NCBI RefSeq assembly: GCF_000718025.1
Contig: NZ_JODS01000005.1
Coordinates: 124,001-188,000 of the forward strand
Length of the DNA: 64,000 nt
Source: Kitasatospora purpeofusca
GTDB lineage: Bacteria; Actinomycetota; Actinomycetes; Streptomycetales; Streptomycetaceae
Direction: 5' to 3'
Every line of letters starts with the position of its first letter. Within the stretch, counting starts at the first letter, position 1. The position numbers were made by a program, and so were the translations under genes. Of the stretch, positions 25,445 through 34,957 are shown piece by piece. The notes below the pieces were generated by a model. That model was given only the letters and a program-made list of their open reading frames with translations. It was not told where the DNA came from and ran no database searches.

Positions 25445-27400
25445 ATGGGCGGCATTCCGGGGCTCGACCTGGAGAAACTGGCGGACGGTAATCTCCCGGA
25501 CACGCTGAAGATCGACCTGCCGTTACCTCCGGTGCAACTGCGCGGCCAGCTGGACCGCAAGGGCTTCACGGAGTTCTCGGGGGTGCTGAGCGCGGCGATG
25601 CCGGTCACCACGGTGACGGCCTTCGGTCAGATCTCGCTGGGCCGGCCGCCGGCGTTCATCGTGCTGATGGGCGCGACCTTCCCCGAGCCCGGGCTGCAGA
25701 TCGGGCTCGGCTTCGCGGTCAGCGGCATCGGCGGGGTGGTGGGGATCAACAAGGCGGTCGACCGGGACACCCTGCTGGCCTGCATCGCCGACGGCACCGC
25801 CGGTGAACTGCTGTTCCCGCCCGACCCGGTGGAGGCGGCGCTGCGGGTGATCCCCCGGCTGGCGTCGCTGTTCCCGACCGTTCCGGGGCGGCTCGTGGTC
25901 GGGCCGATGTTCCGGATCTCCTGGGGCGGCCGGATGGTCGACCTGTCGGCGGCCGTGGTGGCCGAGCTGCCCGATCCGGTGCGGCTGTCGATCCTCGGCA
26001 TCCTGCGGGTGATGGTGCCCGATCCGGCGGCGCCGGTCATCGAGCTGAAGGCGACCTTCGCGGGACAGTACGACACGGCCGAGCCGAGCGCCTTCCTGAT
26101 GGCCTCCCTGACGGGTTCGCGGATGGCGGGCATCCCGCTCGACGGTGACGTCCTGGTGCTCAGCCGGGGCGGGGACGACCCGCTCTTCGTGCTCAGCGCG
26201 GGCGGCTTCCACCCGGCGTTCCCGGTCCCGCGCGGGGTGCCGAACCTGCACCGGCTGGCGATGGACCTCTCCCCCACGCCCTGGCTCCAGCTGCGCTGCG
26301 AGGCGTACTTCGCGGTGACCAGCAACACCGTCCAGTTCGGGGCGAAGCTGTCGCTGGTCGCCGAGATCGCGGACTGCGGTCTGCGCGGGCAGTTCGCCCT
26401 GGACGTGCTGATCCACTTCAGTCCGACGATGTCGTTCACCGCGTCGATGCGCGGCGCGCTGTCGGTCGAGGCGTTCGGCGAGACCCTGCTCGGCATCGCG
26501 TTCGAGCTGGTCCTGGAGGGTCCCACCCCCTGGCACGCGGTCGGCCGGGGCCGGATCAAGCTCTTCCTGTTCAAGGTGTCGTTCAACTTCGACCTCAGCT
26601 GGGGCGGCGGGCCGCCGCCGCTGCCGGCCGCCCGCGTCGACCTCGCCGACGAGCTGGTCAAGGCGTTCGCGCAGCCCTCGGCGTGGAGCGTGCTGCCGCC
26701 GTCCGCCGCCGAGCGCAGCCCGGTGCGGCTCGCCCCGTTCGCGAACCGGCTGCTGGCCGAGGGACGCCGGGTGCACCCGCACGGCCGGCTGGCGGCCCGC
26801 CAGCACGTGCTGCCGTTCGGCGTGGACATCGCGCGCTTCGGGCACGCCGTCGTCGACCCGCCGGAGCGGTGGGACATCGTCGAGCCCCGGCTCGGCGAGG
26901 ACGACGCCCGCGAGGGCTCGGTCTCCGACTCCTTCGCGCCCGGGCAGTTCCTGGACCTGACCGAGGACCAGCAGCTGAGCACCGACGCCTTCGCCCGGTA
27001 CCGGTCGGGCGTCCGGTTCGCCCCCGACCTCTCGGGGCCGGACGACTCGGCCTTCGTCGGGGTGGAGCTCGGCTGGGAGACCAGGATCGTCCAGGATCCG
27101 GTGCCGATGCGCACCCACCTCCGGCACATGGTCCGCGCCCGCGCCCACGTCTCCGCCGAACACGTGGCCGCCGCCGCCTCGATCCGCGACGCCCACTGGT
27201 GGCAGACCCCCGGCCCGGCGCTCCGGGTGGCGGCGGAGCAACCGCTCGCGGCGGTGTCCAGCTGGTCGATGACGGAACTCACGGTCGCGGCGGCGCCGCC
27301 CGTCGGCGACACCGGAATGCCGAACGCCGAACTGCGCGGCCTGCTGCGCGACCGGACCGGGGTCCGGGTGGTGGAGGCCTGGGAGGCGAGACTCCGATGA
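25445..27400 (+). CDS. Gene A: DUF6603-like 651-aa protein of large uncharacterised locus
   Basis: ATG 25445 lies behind GAGGAGCGAGG. Residues about 1-400 form a long series of amphipathic beta strands with glycine turns (VVGPMFRISWG, FVLSAGGFHPAFPVP, WLQLRCEAYFAVTSNTVQFG, GPTPWHAVGRGRIKLFLFK), matching what I recall of the DUF6603 family. About residues 410-651 are a more polar region with Trp motifs and end LRDRTGVRVVEAWEARLR. No signal peptide or transmembrane helix is visible. The pattern suggests a large beta-sheet scaffold. It overlaps gene B by ATGA. The DUF assignment is moderately sure; function is unknown. Confidence 0.82.
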   Translation: MGGIPGLDLEKLADGNLPDTLKIDLPLPPVQLRGQLDRKGFTEFSGVLSAAMPVTTVTAFGQISLGRPPAFIVLMGATFPEPGLQIGLGFAVSGIGGVVGINKAVDRDTLLACIADGTAGELLFPPDPVEAALRVIPRLASLFPTVPGRLVVGPMFRISWGGRMVDLSAAVVAELPDPVRLSILGILRVMVPDPAAPVIELKATFAGQYDTAEPSAFLMASLTGSRMAGIPLDGDVLVLSRGGDDPLFVLSAGGFHPAFPVPRGVPNLHRLAMDLSPTPWLQLRCEAYFAVTSNTVQFGAKLSLVAEIADCGLRGQFALDVLIHFSPTMSFTASMRGALSVEAFGETLLGIAFELVLEGPTPWHAVGRGRIKLFLFKVSFNFDLSWGGGPPPLPAARVDLADELVKAFAQPSAWSVLPPSAAERSPVRLAPFANRLLAEGRRVHPHGRLAARQHVLPFGVDIARFGHAVVDPPERWDIVEPRLGEDDAREGSVSDSFAPGQFLDLTEDQQLSTDAFARYRSGVRFAPDLSGPDDSAFVGVELGWETRIVQDPVPMRTHLRHMVRARAHVSAEHVAAAASIRDAHWWQTPGPALRVAAEQPLAAVSSWSMTELTVAAAPPVGDTGMPNAELRGLLRDRTGVRVVEAWEARLR

Positions 27401-30261
27401 GCGGCGACGACCTGGAGTTCGCACCGTACCTGCAGAGCCCGGTCGGCGCGGCGATCCCCCACACCGCCACCAACCTCGAACCCGACCTGGCGCCCACCTT
27501 CACCCTGACCGGGCCCCGGAACCGGCGGCTGCCGGTGCAGGGCCACGGCCTGCGGATGCTCGGCCCCGAGGGCGTGGTGGGCCTGGACACCCGGCACATC
27601 CTGCGTGTCGAACCGGTGCCCGGCAGCACCGACGTGGAGCCCAACTACCTGCCCTTCGTGGAGTTCGACCTGCCCGAGCTGCCCTGGCTGTTCACCCCGG
27701 CCAGGGCCGCGGACGGACGCCTGCGGCCCTGGCTGCAGCTGATCGTGGTGGAGGCCGCCGGGCACGCCGTCCAGCCGGGCAGCCCGCTGCCCTTCGTCGA
27801 TGTCGAGATCGGGCTGCTGCCGCCGCTCGAGGAGGCCTGGCAGTGGGCGCACATCCAGCGCCCGGCCGGACAGTCCGGACCGATGATCTCCCGGCTGCTC
27901 TGCCCGCGCCGGCTCGACGCCGACCTCGACTACACGGCCTGCCTGGTGCCGTCCTTCCAGGGCGGGGTGAGCGCCGGGCTCACCGGCGGCTTCGCCGAGA
28001 TCGACCAGCCGGGCGACGCCTGGCCCTTCCCCGGCCGGGACGTCTTCCGGCTGCCCGTCTACCACTCCTGGGGCTTCCGCACCGGCGCGGAGGGCGACTT
28101 CGAGCAGCTGGCGACAGCCGTGGTGCCGCTGCGGCCGGAGGAGGCCGGACTGCTGGGCGGGCGCACCGTCGACGTCACTCGGCCCTGGCCGCACGGCGAT
28201 CCGCTCGCCTCCGGCGACCCGGCGGCCGGCCGGCAGACCATCACCGTGCAGGGCGTCCTCACCCTGTTCGACCCGCCGCCGGGCACCGTCACCCCGGCCG
28301 CCCTGGACGACTTCAGGACCAGGGTCGCGGCGCACATCGACCGCGGCACCGAGACCGAGCTCGCGCCGCCGCTGTACGGCGGCCACCCGGTGGTCGCCCG
28401 GACCGTCGAACCGGGCGCGACCGGCTGGCTGGCCGAACTCAACCTCGACCCGGAGCACCGGATCGCGGCCGCCCTCGGCGCCGACTGGGTGCGGGAGAAC
28501 CAGGAGTTCCTGATGGCCCGCGCCTGGGACCAGCTGGGCGCCGTCCGGGAGGCCAACCGCAAATTGCAGGAGACCGTCTTCTGCACCGCGGTCTGCGACT
28601 CGCTGTACCGGCGCCATCTGCAGACCCTCTCCGCCGGCGAGCTGATGGCGGTGGCCGCGCCGGTCGGCGACCGGGTCCGCACCGACAGCGGACTGCCGCT
28701 GCGGACCGAGGTCGCGGTCAGCCCGGCCCCGACCGCGATGGCCGACGCCGCCTACCACCGGCTGCTGCGCCGGCGCGGGCCGCTCGCCCGCCGCGCCTCC
28801 CTCGACGGCGACAGCCTGGCCCGGCGCACGATGACCGGCGCGCTGCTGCCCCCGCTGCCGGTCCCGATGGTGACCCGGCCCGGCGCCTCGCCCGCCTTCG
28901 CGGCCGGGGCCGGCGACGCGTTCGCGGAACGCGTCGACGGCGCCCTGCACTCCGCCGCCACCCGGCACACCACCGGGATGCTGCGCACGATGGCGGCGGT
29001 GGCCCCGGCCGCGCTGGCCAACGGCTTCGCGGACCAGGCCGGGGCGATCACATCGCTGCTGGCCCCCTCGATCGGGCGGATGGCGGGCGGCCAGCAGGGA
29101 TTCGCCGCCGACTCCATGACGGCCGACGACCTGCTCCTGTCGGAGCAGCTGTTCGACCCCGGGACGGTCGGGCCGCTGGTCGGCGACCTCACCGGCACGA
29201 CGGAATCGCTCCCGGACGACTTCGGCATGACGCTCTCCGCCCCGTTCACCGTCCTGGCCGGCCAGGAGTCGATGACCGACGACCCCGGGAGCCAGCTCCT
29301 CCAGTACGGGGTGCCGATCGACCCCGACTCCTACCGGCAGCGGTTGGTCGGCGCGCTCGACCCAACACCGCTGCTGGCCGCCCGGCTGGAGGACCGAATC
29401 ACCGTGACCGGCGAGTCCCTGGTCGCGCCGCCCGAGCAGCCGACCGACCCGGTGATGGTCTGCCCGGACTTCCCCGCCGCGATGGCGCTCGCGATCAAGG
29501 AGAGCGAACCCGACTGGTTCCTGCCCGGCATCGCCGCCGTCCCGGACGACCGGGCCGTACTGCTGAAGGCCAACGGACCGTTCATCGCCGCCTTCATGGT
29601 AGGCGCCAACGACGAGCTCAACCGGGAGATGCGCTGGCGCGAGTACCCCACCGACCTGCGCGGCAGCCCGTTCACCCACTTCTGGCCGCGCCCCGACGGA
29701 CTCGCCGACATCCCGCCGGTGCACGGCTGGGCTCCCGACGGCGCGCTCGGCAGCCACCTCGCCCTGGACGCCAACGACCTGGACGTGCTGCTGATCCGCG
29801 GCCGGCTGGTGCACCGCTACCCCGGCATGATCGTGGCCGCCGTCCCGCCCGCCGCCGTCCAGGACCCCCTGCTCGCCCCGGACACCTGGGTGGCACCCGT
29901 CATGGTGCTGCCCGTGGACGGGCGCACCTGCGCCTACGCCTTCCAGCTGCCGCCCGGCCAGGACATCCACACCTGGTGGATCGTGCTCGCCGAGAACGGC
30001 CGGCGGCTCCGGTTCGGCTACGACACCGCGCCCGGCACCGGCCCCGGCATGACGAGCTGGGACGAGCTCAACTGGGAGCGCGTCCAGGTCGACGGCTTCG
30101 CCTCGCTCGGCCGGATGCCGGACGACCCGCCGACCTCGGAGCTGGACCACCCGCTCACCACCGGGCGGAGCTGGAACTCCGCCGACGTCGCCCGGGTCAC
30201 CCTGCAACGGCCGTTCCGTCTGCTCCGCACCGCCCGCAGCCTGATGGGAGAAGCCCCGTGA
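27397..30261 (+). CDS. Gene B: 954-aa uncharacterised protein
   Basis: ATG 27397 overlaps gene A's stop; its own stop overlaps the GTG of gene C. I cannot name a family. The N-terminal ~330 residues look like a folded domain (FVEFDLPELPWLFTP, RLRPWLQLIVVE, VYHSWGFRTGAEGDFEQL). A helical middle (about 370-600) includes NQEFLMARAWDQLGAV. A C-terminal domain (about 640-900) contains PDFPAAMALAIKESEPDWFLPG, LNREMRWREYPTD, GSPFTHFWPR and HRYPGMIVAAV. It has no signal peptide, transmembrane segment or recognisable catalytic motif. I recall strings such as LPWLFTP...RLRPWL from other large unannotated bacterial proteins, so it belongs to a recurring but unnamed type. Confidence 0.82.
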   Translation: MSGDDLEFAPYLQSPVGAAIPHTATNLEPDLAPTFTLTGPRNRRLPVQGHGLRMLGPEGVVGLDTRHILRVEPVPGSTDVEPNYLPFVEFDLPELPWLFTPARAADGRLRPWLQLIVVEAAGHAVQPGSPLPFVDVEIGLLPPLEEAWQWAHIQRPAGQSGPMISRLLCPRRLDADLDYTACLVPSFQGGVSAGLTGGFAEIDQPGDAWPFPGRDVFRLPVYHSWGFRTGAEGDFEQLATAVVPLRPEEAGLLGGRTVDVTRPWPHGDPLASGDPAAGRQTITVQGVLTLFDPPPGTVTPAALDDFRTRVAAHIDRGTETELAPPLYGGHPVVARTVEPGATGWLAELNLDPEHRIAAALGADWVRENQEFLMARAWDQLGAVREANRKLQETVFCTAVCDSLYRRHLQTLSAGELMAVAAPVGDRVRTDSGLPLRTEVAVSPAPTAMADAAYHRLLRRRGPLARRASLDGDSLARRTMTGALLPPLPVPMVTRPGASPAFAAGAGDAFAERVDGALHSAATRHTTGMLRTMAAVAPAALANGFADQAGAITSLLAPSIGRMAGGQQGFAADSMTADDLLLSEQLFDPGTVGPLVGDLTGTTESLPDDFGMTLSAPFTVLAGQESMTDDPGSQLLQYGVPIDPDSYRQRLVGALDPTPLLAARLEDRITVTGESLVAPPEQPTDPVMVCPDFPAAMALAIKESEPDWFLPGIAAVPDDRAVLLKANGPFIAAFMVGANDELNREMRWREYPTDLRGSPFTHFWPRPDGLADIPPVHGWAPDGALGSHLALDANDLDVLLIRGRLVHRYPGMIVAAVPPAAVQDPLLAPDTWVAPVMVLPVDGRTCAYAFQLPPGQDIHTWWIVLAENGRRLRFGYDTAPGTGPGMTSWDELNWERVQVDGFASLGRMPDDPPTSELDHPLTTGRSWNSADVARVTLQRPFRLLRTARSLMGEAP

Positions 30262-33200
30262 CCAGCGAGATCGCCGCCGCGCACCGCGCCGTCAGCGACG
30301 CCCGGGTCGCCCTCGACTGGTCGAGGACCGGACTCGCCGGCTACGAGAAACGGGTACTCGCCCAGGAGACCGGCCTGGAGGCCGAACACCTGGCCGCCGC
30401 CCAGGAGGCGGACGCCGCCCAGACCCGCTACCAGCAGGCCCGCGAGGCCTACCGGGACCTGGCGACCGCCGAGCCGCCGCTCTGGTCCGAGGACGGCTCC
30501 GACCCGCTGGTGCTCCTCCCGTTACGCCTGGAGACCGTCTACCGGGGCCTCGGCGGCCCCGAACCGCAGCTGTGGATCCGGGCCTACCCCGACGACATCC
30601 ACGTCGACTCCCACGAGACCGGCCTCACCGCAGCCGAGCGCACCGCCACCGAGGCCTACTGGGCGGAGGTCTGGGCCGCCGGCCCGAACGCGGACGGCCG
30701 CGCGGCCGCCTGGAGCACCCTCGTCGCCGCCGTCGGCCCCGGCCGGGCCTGCTGGGCCGTCCGCGCCCTGCACCCGCAGGGCCCCCGCCCCGGTACCGAG
30801 ACCCCGCCGGACGCGGTCGCGCCCTCCCCGGAGCCCTGGGCCGCCGAACCGACCGTCGTCGACTCCACCTTCACCCGCGCCGCGCACAGCTACGTGCTGC
30901 CCGACCGACTGGTGTTCTCCGGCTACGAGACCACCGGTGACGGCCAGATCGGCCTGCTCTGGCGCCAGGAGGGCGAGCCGATCGACGCGCGGCTGGACGT
31001 CGGCCCGGCCCCCGGCAAACCGGTGCCACCGCGCTGGCTCGGCGACTTCGACGAGGCCGTACGGGTCGGCATGGGCGTCCGGGTGCCGCTGACCGGGCTG
31101 CGCACCGACTTCAGCCTGGTCACCGTCACCGGCGTGCGCGGCGGCTCCTCCGCCGACACCTCGCAGCTGCTCAGCACCCTGCTGGAGGCCCACCGCTGCA
31201 CCGACGGCCTGGCCGTCCTGCCCACCGGCACGCCCACCAACAACACCGACGCCACCCGCTCGGCCTGGCACCCGCGCACCCCGCCGGAGCCGCCGGACCG
31301 CGTCGACGAGCAGCAGGCCGCCCTCACGCCCGGCAGCACCCAGGCGGCGGCGCGGGCCGCGACCGCCCTCGGCCGGCCCGCCGCCGCCGTCCTCGCCGGG
31401 GCCACCGACGGACTCACCGACGACGAGCACCAGCTGCTGACCCTGCTCCAGACCGCGGCCGGCGCCTTCTCCGCCGCCTCCAGCAGCTGGCGCACCCTGG
31501 AGGGCACCACCCTGCCCGACCTCACCTTCCTGGTCTCGCACTACATCCACCACGTCCGCGGCCGGGGCCTGCTGCCGACGCTGCGGGTGGGCAACCAGCC
31601 GTACGGCCTGCTGCCCGTCACCTCGCTCGACCTGTGGCACGGCAGCGAGGTGGACCTGCGGATCCTCAACCACATCTCCGGCTTCCGGACCCTGATCGAG
31701 TCGCAGGCCTTCCGCTCCCCCGGGGTCGGCGCCGGCGGCGACCCGGACCAGGTGATCACCGACCTGCTGCACCGGCTGCCCGCCTCCCGCCGGCTGCGGT
31801 ACATGCAGCAGGACATCCTCGACCCGCCGTTCGAGCCGCCGCCGGACACCCCGATCGGGACCGTTCCGCACGACAGCCGGTTCACCTGGGCGGTGCCGCC
31901 CTCCCTGGAATACGTGCCCTTCCCGGTGGAGTTCCTGTGCGACCAACGGCCGACCCCCGAGATGGTGGAACTCGCCCGGGCCCGGCCGGTCCGCTTCATG
32001 TGGGGCTTCTGGCAGCAGGCGCTGCCGGCGCTCGCCACGGGGCAGGGGGTGTCGCAGGAACTCTTCGAGCGGATCACGGCCCTGAGCTCCATCACCGAGG
32101 CGATCAGCACCGGCCGGCTGGGGCTCTTCTACCACTACGCCACCAGCGTGATGTTCACCTACGCCTTCCACGTGGGCCAGTCCCACCAGGCCGGCGGGCC
32201 GGTGCCCGCCCCGGGGATCGAACTCCGGAACGGCGAACTCGTCACCGCCGCCGGCTTCGCGCCGCAGTTCCTCGACTGGCTCTCGCTCGCGTTCGAACAG
32301 CTCGCCGCCGCCGAGGACATGTCGCTCATCACCCCGCCGCCGCCCGACCCCTCGGCCCCGCCCCCGCCCGAGGGCGCCGACCTGCCGTACGCCGACACCC
32401 CGCGCCTGGAGCTGCTGCTCTGCGAGGCGCTGGACACCCAGACCCACCGGCTGGATGCGTGGATGTCCTCGGTCGCCCACGCCCGCCTCGCCAAGACCCG
32501 GGCCACCCGGCCCGACGGCACCCACCTGGGGGCGTACGGCTGGGTGGCCGACCTCCACCCGCGCCCGGAGTCGCTGCCGCCGGAGGAGCCGCTGCCCGGT
32601 GACGAACCGGGGACCCCGGCCGAGGGCGGCGAGGGAGGCGAGGGCGGTGAGGGCGGTGAGGGAGGCGAGGGAGGCGAGCCGCAGACCAACGACGGCTACC
32701 TCCTCGCCCCGTCCCTGCACCACGCCGTCACCGCCGCCGTGCTGCGCTCGGGCTGGCTCAGCCACACCGACCGCCAGGCCTTCGCCGTCGACCTCAGCGC
32801 CGCCCGGGTGCGCCGCGCACTCGCCGTCGTCGACGGCGTCCGCTCCGGCCAGAGCCTCGGCGCCCTGCTCGGCTACCGGTTCGAACGCGGTCTGCACGAC
32901 AACGGGCTGGACGCCCTGGTGGCCGTCGTCCGGGCCGGCTACCCGATGCCCCGCCTGGTCGACCCGAGCGTTCCCGGCAGCGACGAGGCCAGGACCGCGA
33001 TCGCGGCCCGCGACGTCGTCGACGGACTGGCCCTGCTGGCCGACTGGCGCGCCCACGGCCAGCAGCTGCAGGACATCCTCGGCAACCTTCCCCCCGAGGA
33101 CCTGCCCCTGCTCGACGGGGCCACCACCCTGATGCTGGAACTGGCGGACACCCTCGACGCGGTCGGTGACCTGCTGCTCGCCGAGAGCGTGCACCAGCTG

Positions 33201-34790
33201 GTCGCCGGCAGCCCGCTGCGCGCCGCGTCCTCGGCCGACGGCATCACCCGCGGCGACCGCCTCCCGCAGGACTTCGAGGTGATCCGCACCCCGCGCGCCG
33301 CCACCGCCCTGACCCACCGGGTCGCCGTGCTCACGCCCCACGTACCCGTACCCGGTTGGGACGCGACCAGGCCGCTCGCCCAGCTGGAGCCCGCCGTCGA
33401 ACGCTGGTGCGAGGCCCGGCTCGGCGACCCCGGCCGCTGGCGGTTCGACTTCGGCGACCCGGCCGCACCGCTCACCCTCACCCTCGCCGACCTCGGCGTC
33501 TGCGCGCTCGACGTGGTCCTCGGCGCCGGACCGCCGGGCAACCGCGACACCGACCCCGCCCAGCAGGACACCGCCCTCGCCCGCCGCCTGCTGCGCCGGG
33601 CCGCCGCCCGGGCCGGCGCCGCGACCAGCCCGCCCGTCACGGATACCGGCGCCGCGCGATTCGCCGAACTGCGGCTGCTCTGCAACGCGCTGGCGGGCGT
33701 GCTCGCCGGCGCCAAGCCGCTGCTCACCTCGCACCTCGACCAGGGGAGCGGCGACGACTGGGCCGGCGCCGACCTGACCGGCCTCGCCGCCCGGGTGGAG
33801 AGCTGGCACAACGCCACCACCAGTGCCATCGCCAATCTGGTCGAACAGGTGAAGGTGCTGCCGGGCCTCGCCGACACGGTGTCCCGCACCCTGGACAGCC
33901 TCGCCGACCTCGGGGTCACCTCCGCCTACAGCCTCGGCCCGCCGACCGACGACGCCGGGATCGCGGAGCTGCGGAAACAGGCCGCCACCGTCCTCGACCA
34001 CTTCGCCGCCGACCCGCTCGCCCCGCTGCCCGGCCCCCCGCCCACGGAGCCGACCGCGGCGCTCGGCTGGGTCACCGCCGTCACCGCCGCGGTCTCCTCG
34101 GCGCTCGCCGGCACCCTGCCCGTGCTCGCCGAGCTGCGACTCGGCGGCACCCCGGCGGGCGACGCGCTCACCGGCGCGCCACCGGAGGGCGCGGACGAGG
34201 ACGGCACCGGCAACTGGCTGGTGCAGATGGAACGCGTCCGGCCGAACGTCCGCGCCCTTGACGACGCGCTCGCCGCCGCGGAGGTCCTGGCCGACGTCCC
34301 GCCCGGCGGCACGACCGTCGTCCAACTCCCCGCCGGACAGCCCTGGATCGCCCGCGGCACGGCCCCCGTACCGTCCAGGACCAGGCCCGCCGCCCGCCAC
34401 AGCGCGCTGCTGCGCACCGACGGCGCCCCCGATCCGGACCACGTCGCGGGACTCCTGATCGACTCCTGGACCGAGTCCGTCCCCGAACCGCCCCCCGCTC
34501 CCCCCGCCGACGCCCCACCCCCCGGGGGCGACGCCGAGCCCGCCGTCGAGGAGCTGGGCGGACTGGCCTTCCACTACAACCAGCCCGACGCCCGTGCCCC
34601 GCAGGCCCTGCTGGTCGCGGTGCCGCCCGACCCGCTGCGCGGCTGGCGGATGGAGGACGTGCACGCGATCGTCGAGGAGACCTACGCCCTCGCCCGGATC
34701 CGGGGCCTGGACCTCAACGACCTCACCGAACTCCGCGGGCTGCTGCCCGTCCAGAACAGGACCCCGCCGCACCAGCTGACGTCCGGGTAG
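30258..34790 (+). CDS. Gene C: 1510-aa uncharacterised protein with N-terminal coiled coil
   Basis: GTG 30258 forms a GTGA overlap with gene B. About residues 1-75 are charged and Ala/Glu-rich and predicted coiled coil. Then come LLPLRLETVY and LWIRAYPDDIHVDSHE (about 85-120), a long globular region with FLVSHYIHHVRGRG and VGNQPYGLLPVTS (about 420-460), and an acidic glycine linker of six EGG repeats (about 789-807). A helical region follows, then the C-terminal block GGLAFHYNQPDARAPQALLVAV ending in a helix EDVHAIVEETYALARIRGLDL. No signal peptide, transmembrane segment or enzyme motif is recognised. It is probably the largest structural part of the locus. Confidence 0.82.
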   Translation: MTSEIAAAHRAVSDARVALDWSRTGLAGYEKRVLAQETGLEAEHLAAAQEADAAQTRYQQAREAYRDLATAEPPLWSEDGSDPLVLLPLRLETVYRGLGGPEPQLWIRAYPDDIHVDSHETGLTAAERTATEAYWAEVWAAGPNADGRAAAWSTLVAAVGPGRACWAVRALHPQGPRPGTETPPDAVAPSPEPWAAEPTVVDSTFTRAAHSYVLPDRLVFSGYETTGDGQIGLLWRQEGEPIDARLDVGPAPGKPVPPRWLGDFDEAVRVGMGVRVPLTGLRTDFSLVTVTGVRGGSSADTSQLLSTLLEAHRCTDGLAVLPTGTPTNNTDATRSAWHPRTPPEPPDRVDEQQAALTPGSTQAAARAATALGRPAAAVLAGATDGLTDDEHQLLTLLQTAAGAFSAASSSWRTLEGTTLPDLTFLVSHYIHHVRGRGLLPTLRVGNQPYGLLPVTSLDLWHGSEVDLRILNHISGFRTLIESQAFRSPGVGAGGDPDQVITDLLHRLPASRRLRYMQQDILDPPFEPPPDTPIGTVPHDSRFTWAVPPSLEYVPFPVEFLCDQRPTPEMVELARARPVRFMWGFWQQALPALATGQGVSQELFERITALSSITEAISTGRLGLFYHYATSVMFTYAFHVGQSHQAGGPVPAPGIELRNGELVTAAGFAPQFLDWLSLAFEQLAAAEDMSLITPPPPDPSAPPPPEGADLPYADTPRLELLLCEALDTQTHRLDAWMSSVAHARLAKTRATRPDGTHLGAYGWVADLHPRPESLPPEEPLPGDEPGTPAEGGEGGEGGEGGEGGEGGEPQTNDGYLLAPSLHHAVTAAVLRSGWLSHTDRQAFAVDLSAARVRRALAVVDGVRSGQSLGALLGYRFERGLHDNGLDALVAVVRAGYPMPRLVDPSVPGSDEARTAIAARDVVDGLALLADWRAHGQQLQDILGNLPPEDLPLLDGATTLMLELADTLDAVGDLLLAESVHQLVAGSPLRAASSADGITRGDRLPQDFEVIRTPRAATALTHRVAVLTPHVPVPGWDATRPLAQLEPAVERWCEARLGDPGRWRFDFGDPAAPLTLTLADLGVCALDVVLGAGPPGNRDTDPAQQDTALARRLLRRAAARAGAATSPPVTDTGAARFAELRLLCNALAGVLAGAKPLLTSHLDQGSGDDWAGADLTGLAARVESWHNATTSAIANLVEQVKVLPGLADTVSRTLDSLADLGVTSAYSLGPPTDDAGIAELRKQAATVLDHFAADPLAPLPGPPPTEPTAALGWVTAVTAAVSSALAGTLPVLAELRLGGTPAGDALTGAPPEGADEDGTGNWLVQMERVRPNVRALDDALAAAEVLADVPPGGTTVVQLPAGQPWIARGTAPVPSRTRPAARHSALLRTDGAPDPDHVAGLLIDSWTESVPEPPPAPPADAPPPGGDAEPAVEELGGLAFHYNQPDARAPQALLVAVPPDPLRGWRMEDVHAIVEETYALARIRGLDLNDLTELRGLLPVQNRTPPHQLTSG
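32622..32678 (+). repeat. Glu-Gly-Gly codon repeat inside gene C
   Basis: Six tandem EGG units encoded by near-identical GAGGGCGGC / GAGGGAGGC 9-mers. The array forms an acidic flexible linker and is a likely site of length variation between strains. Confidence 0.8.
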
Positions 34791-34863
34791 GCCCGTGGAC
34801 CGGGGATGCCCCCGGAGGCCCGACGGCTCGGACACCCCGGGCGCCCCGGGCACCCCGGGAGCC

Positions 34864-34914
34864 CTGGGGGACCGGGGGTTCTGGGGGACCGGGGGTTCTG
34901 GGGGACCGGGGGTT
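34864..34914 (+). repeat. Three perfect 17-bp tandem repeats in the C-D intergenic gap
   Basis: The unit CTGGGGGACCGGGGGTT is repeated three times head to tail, preceded by looser CCCCGGG-rich repeats (34838-34860) and followed about 43 bases later by the AGGAGG of gene D. It is the only real gap inside the A-E locus (167 bases). The G5 runs could fold into G-quadruplexes in the mRNA-sense strand. Confidence 0.85.
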
Positions 34915-34957
34915 CTGGAAGCCCTGGTAACCGTGGTAACACCCGTCAGGAGGAACC

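Noticed and set aside
34864..34914. CRISPR-like array
   Set aside because: The three units are directly adjacent without spacers, so they are simple tandem repeats.
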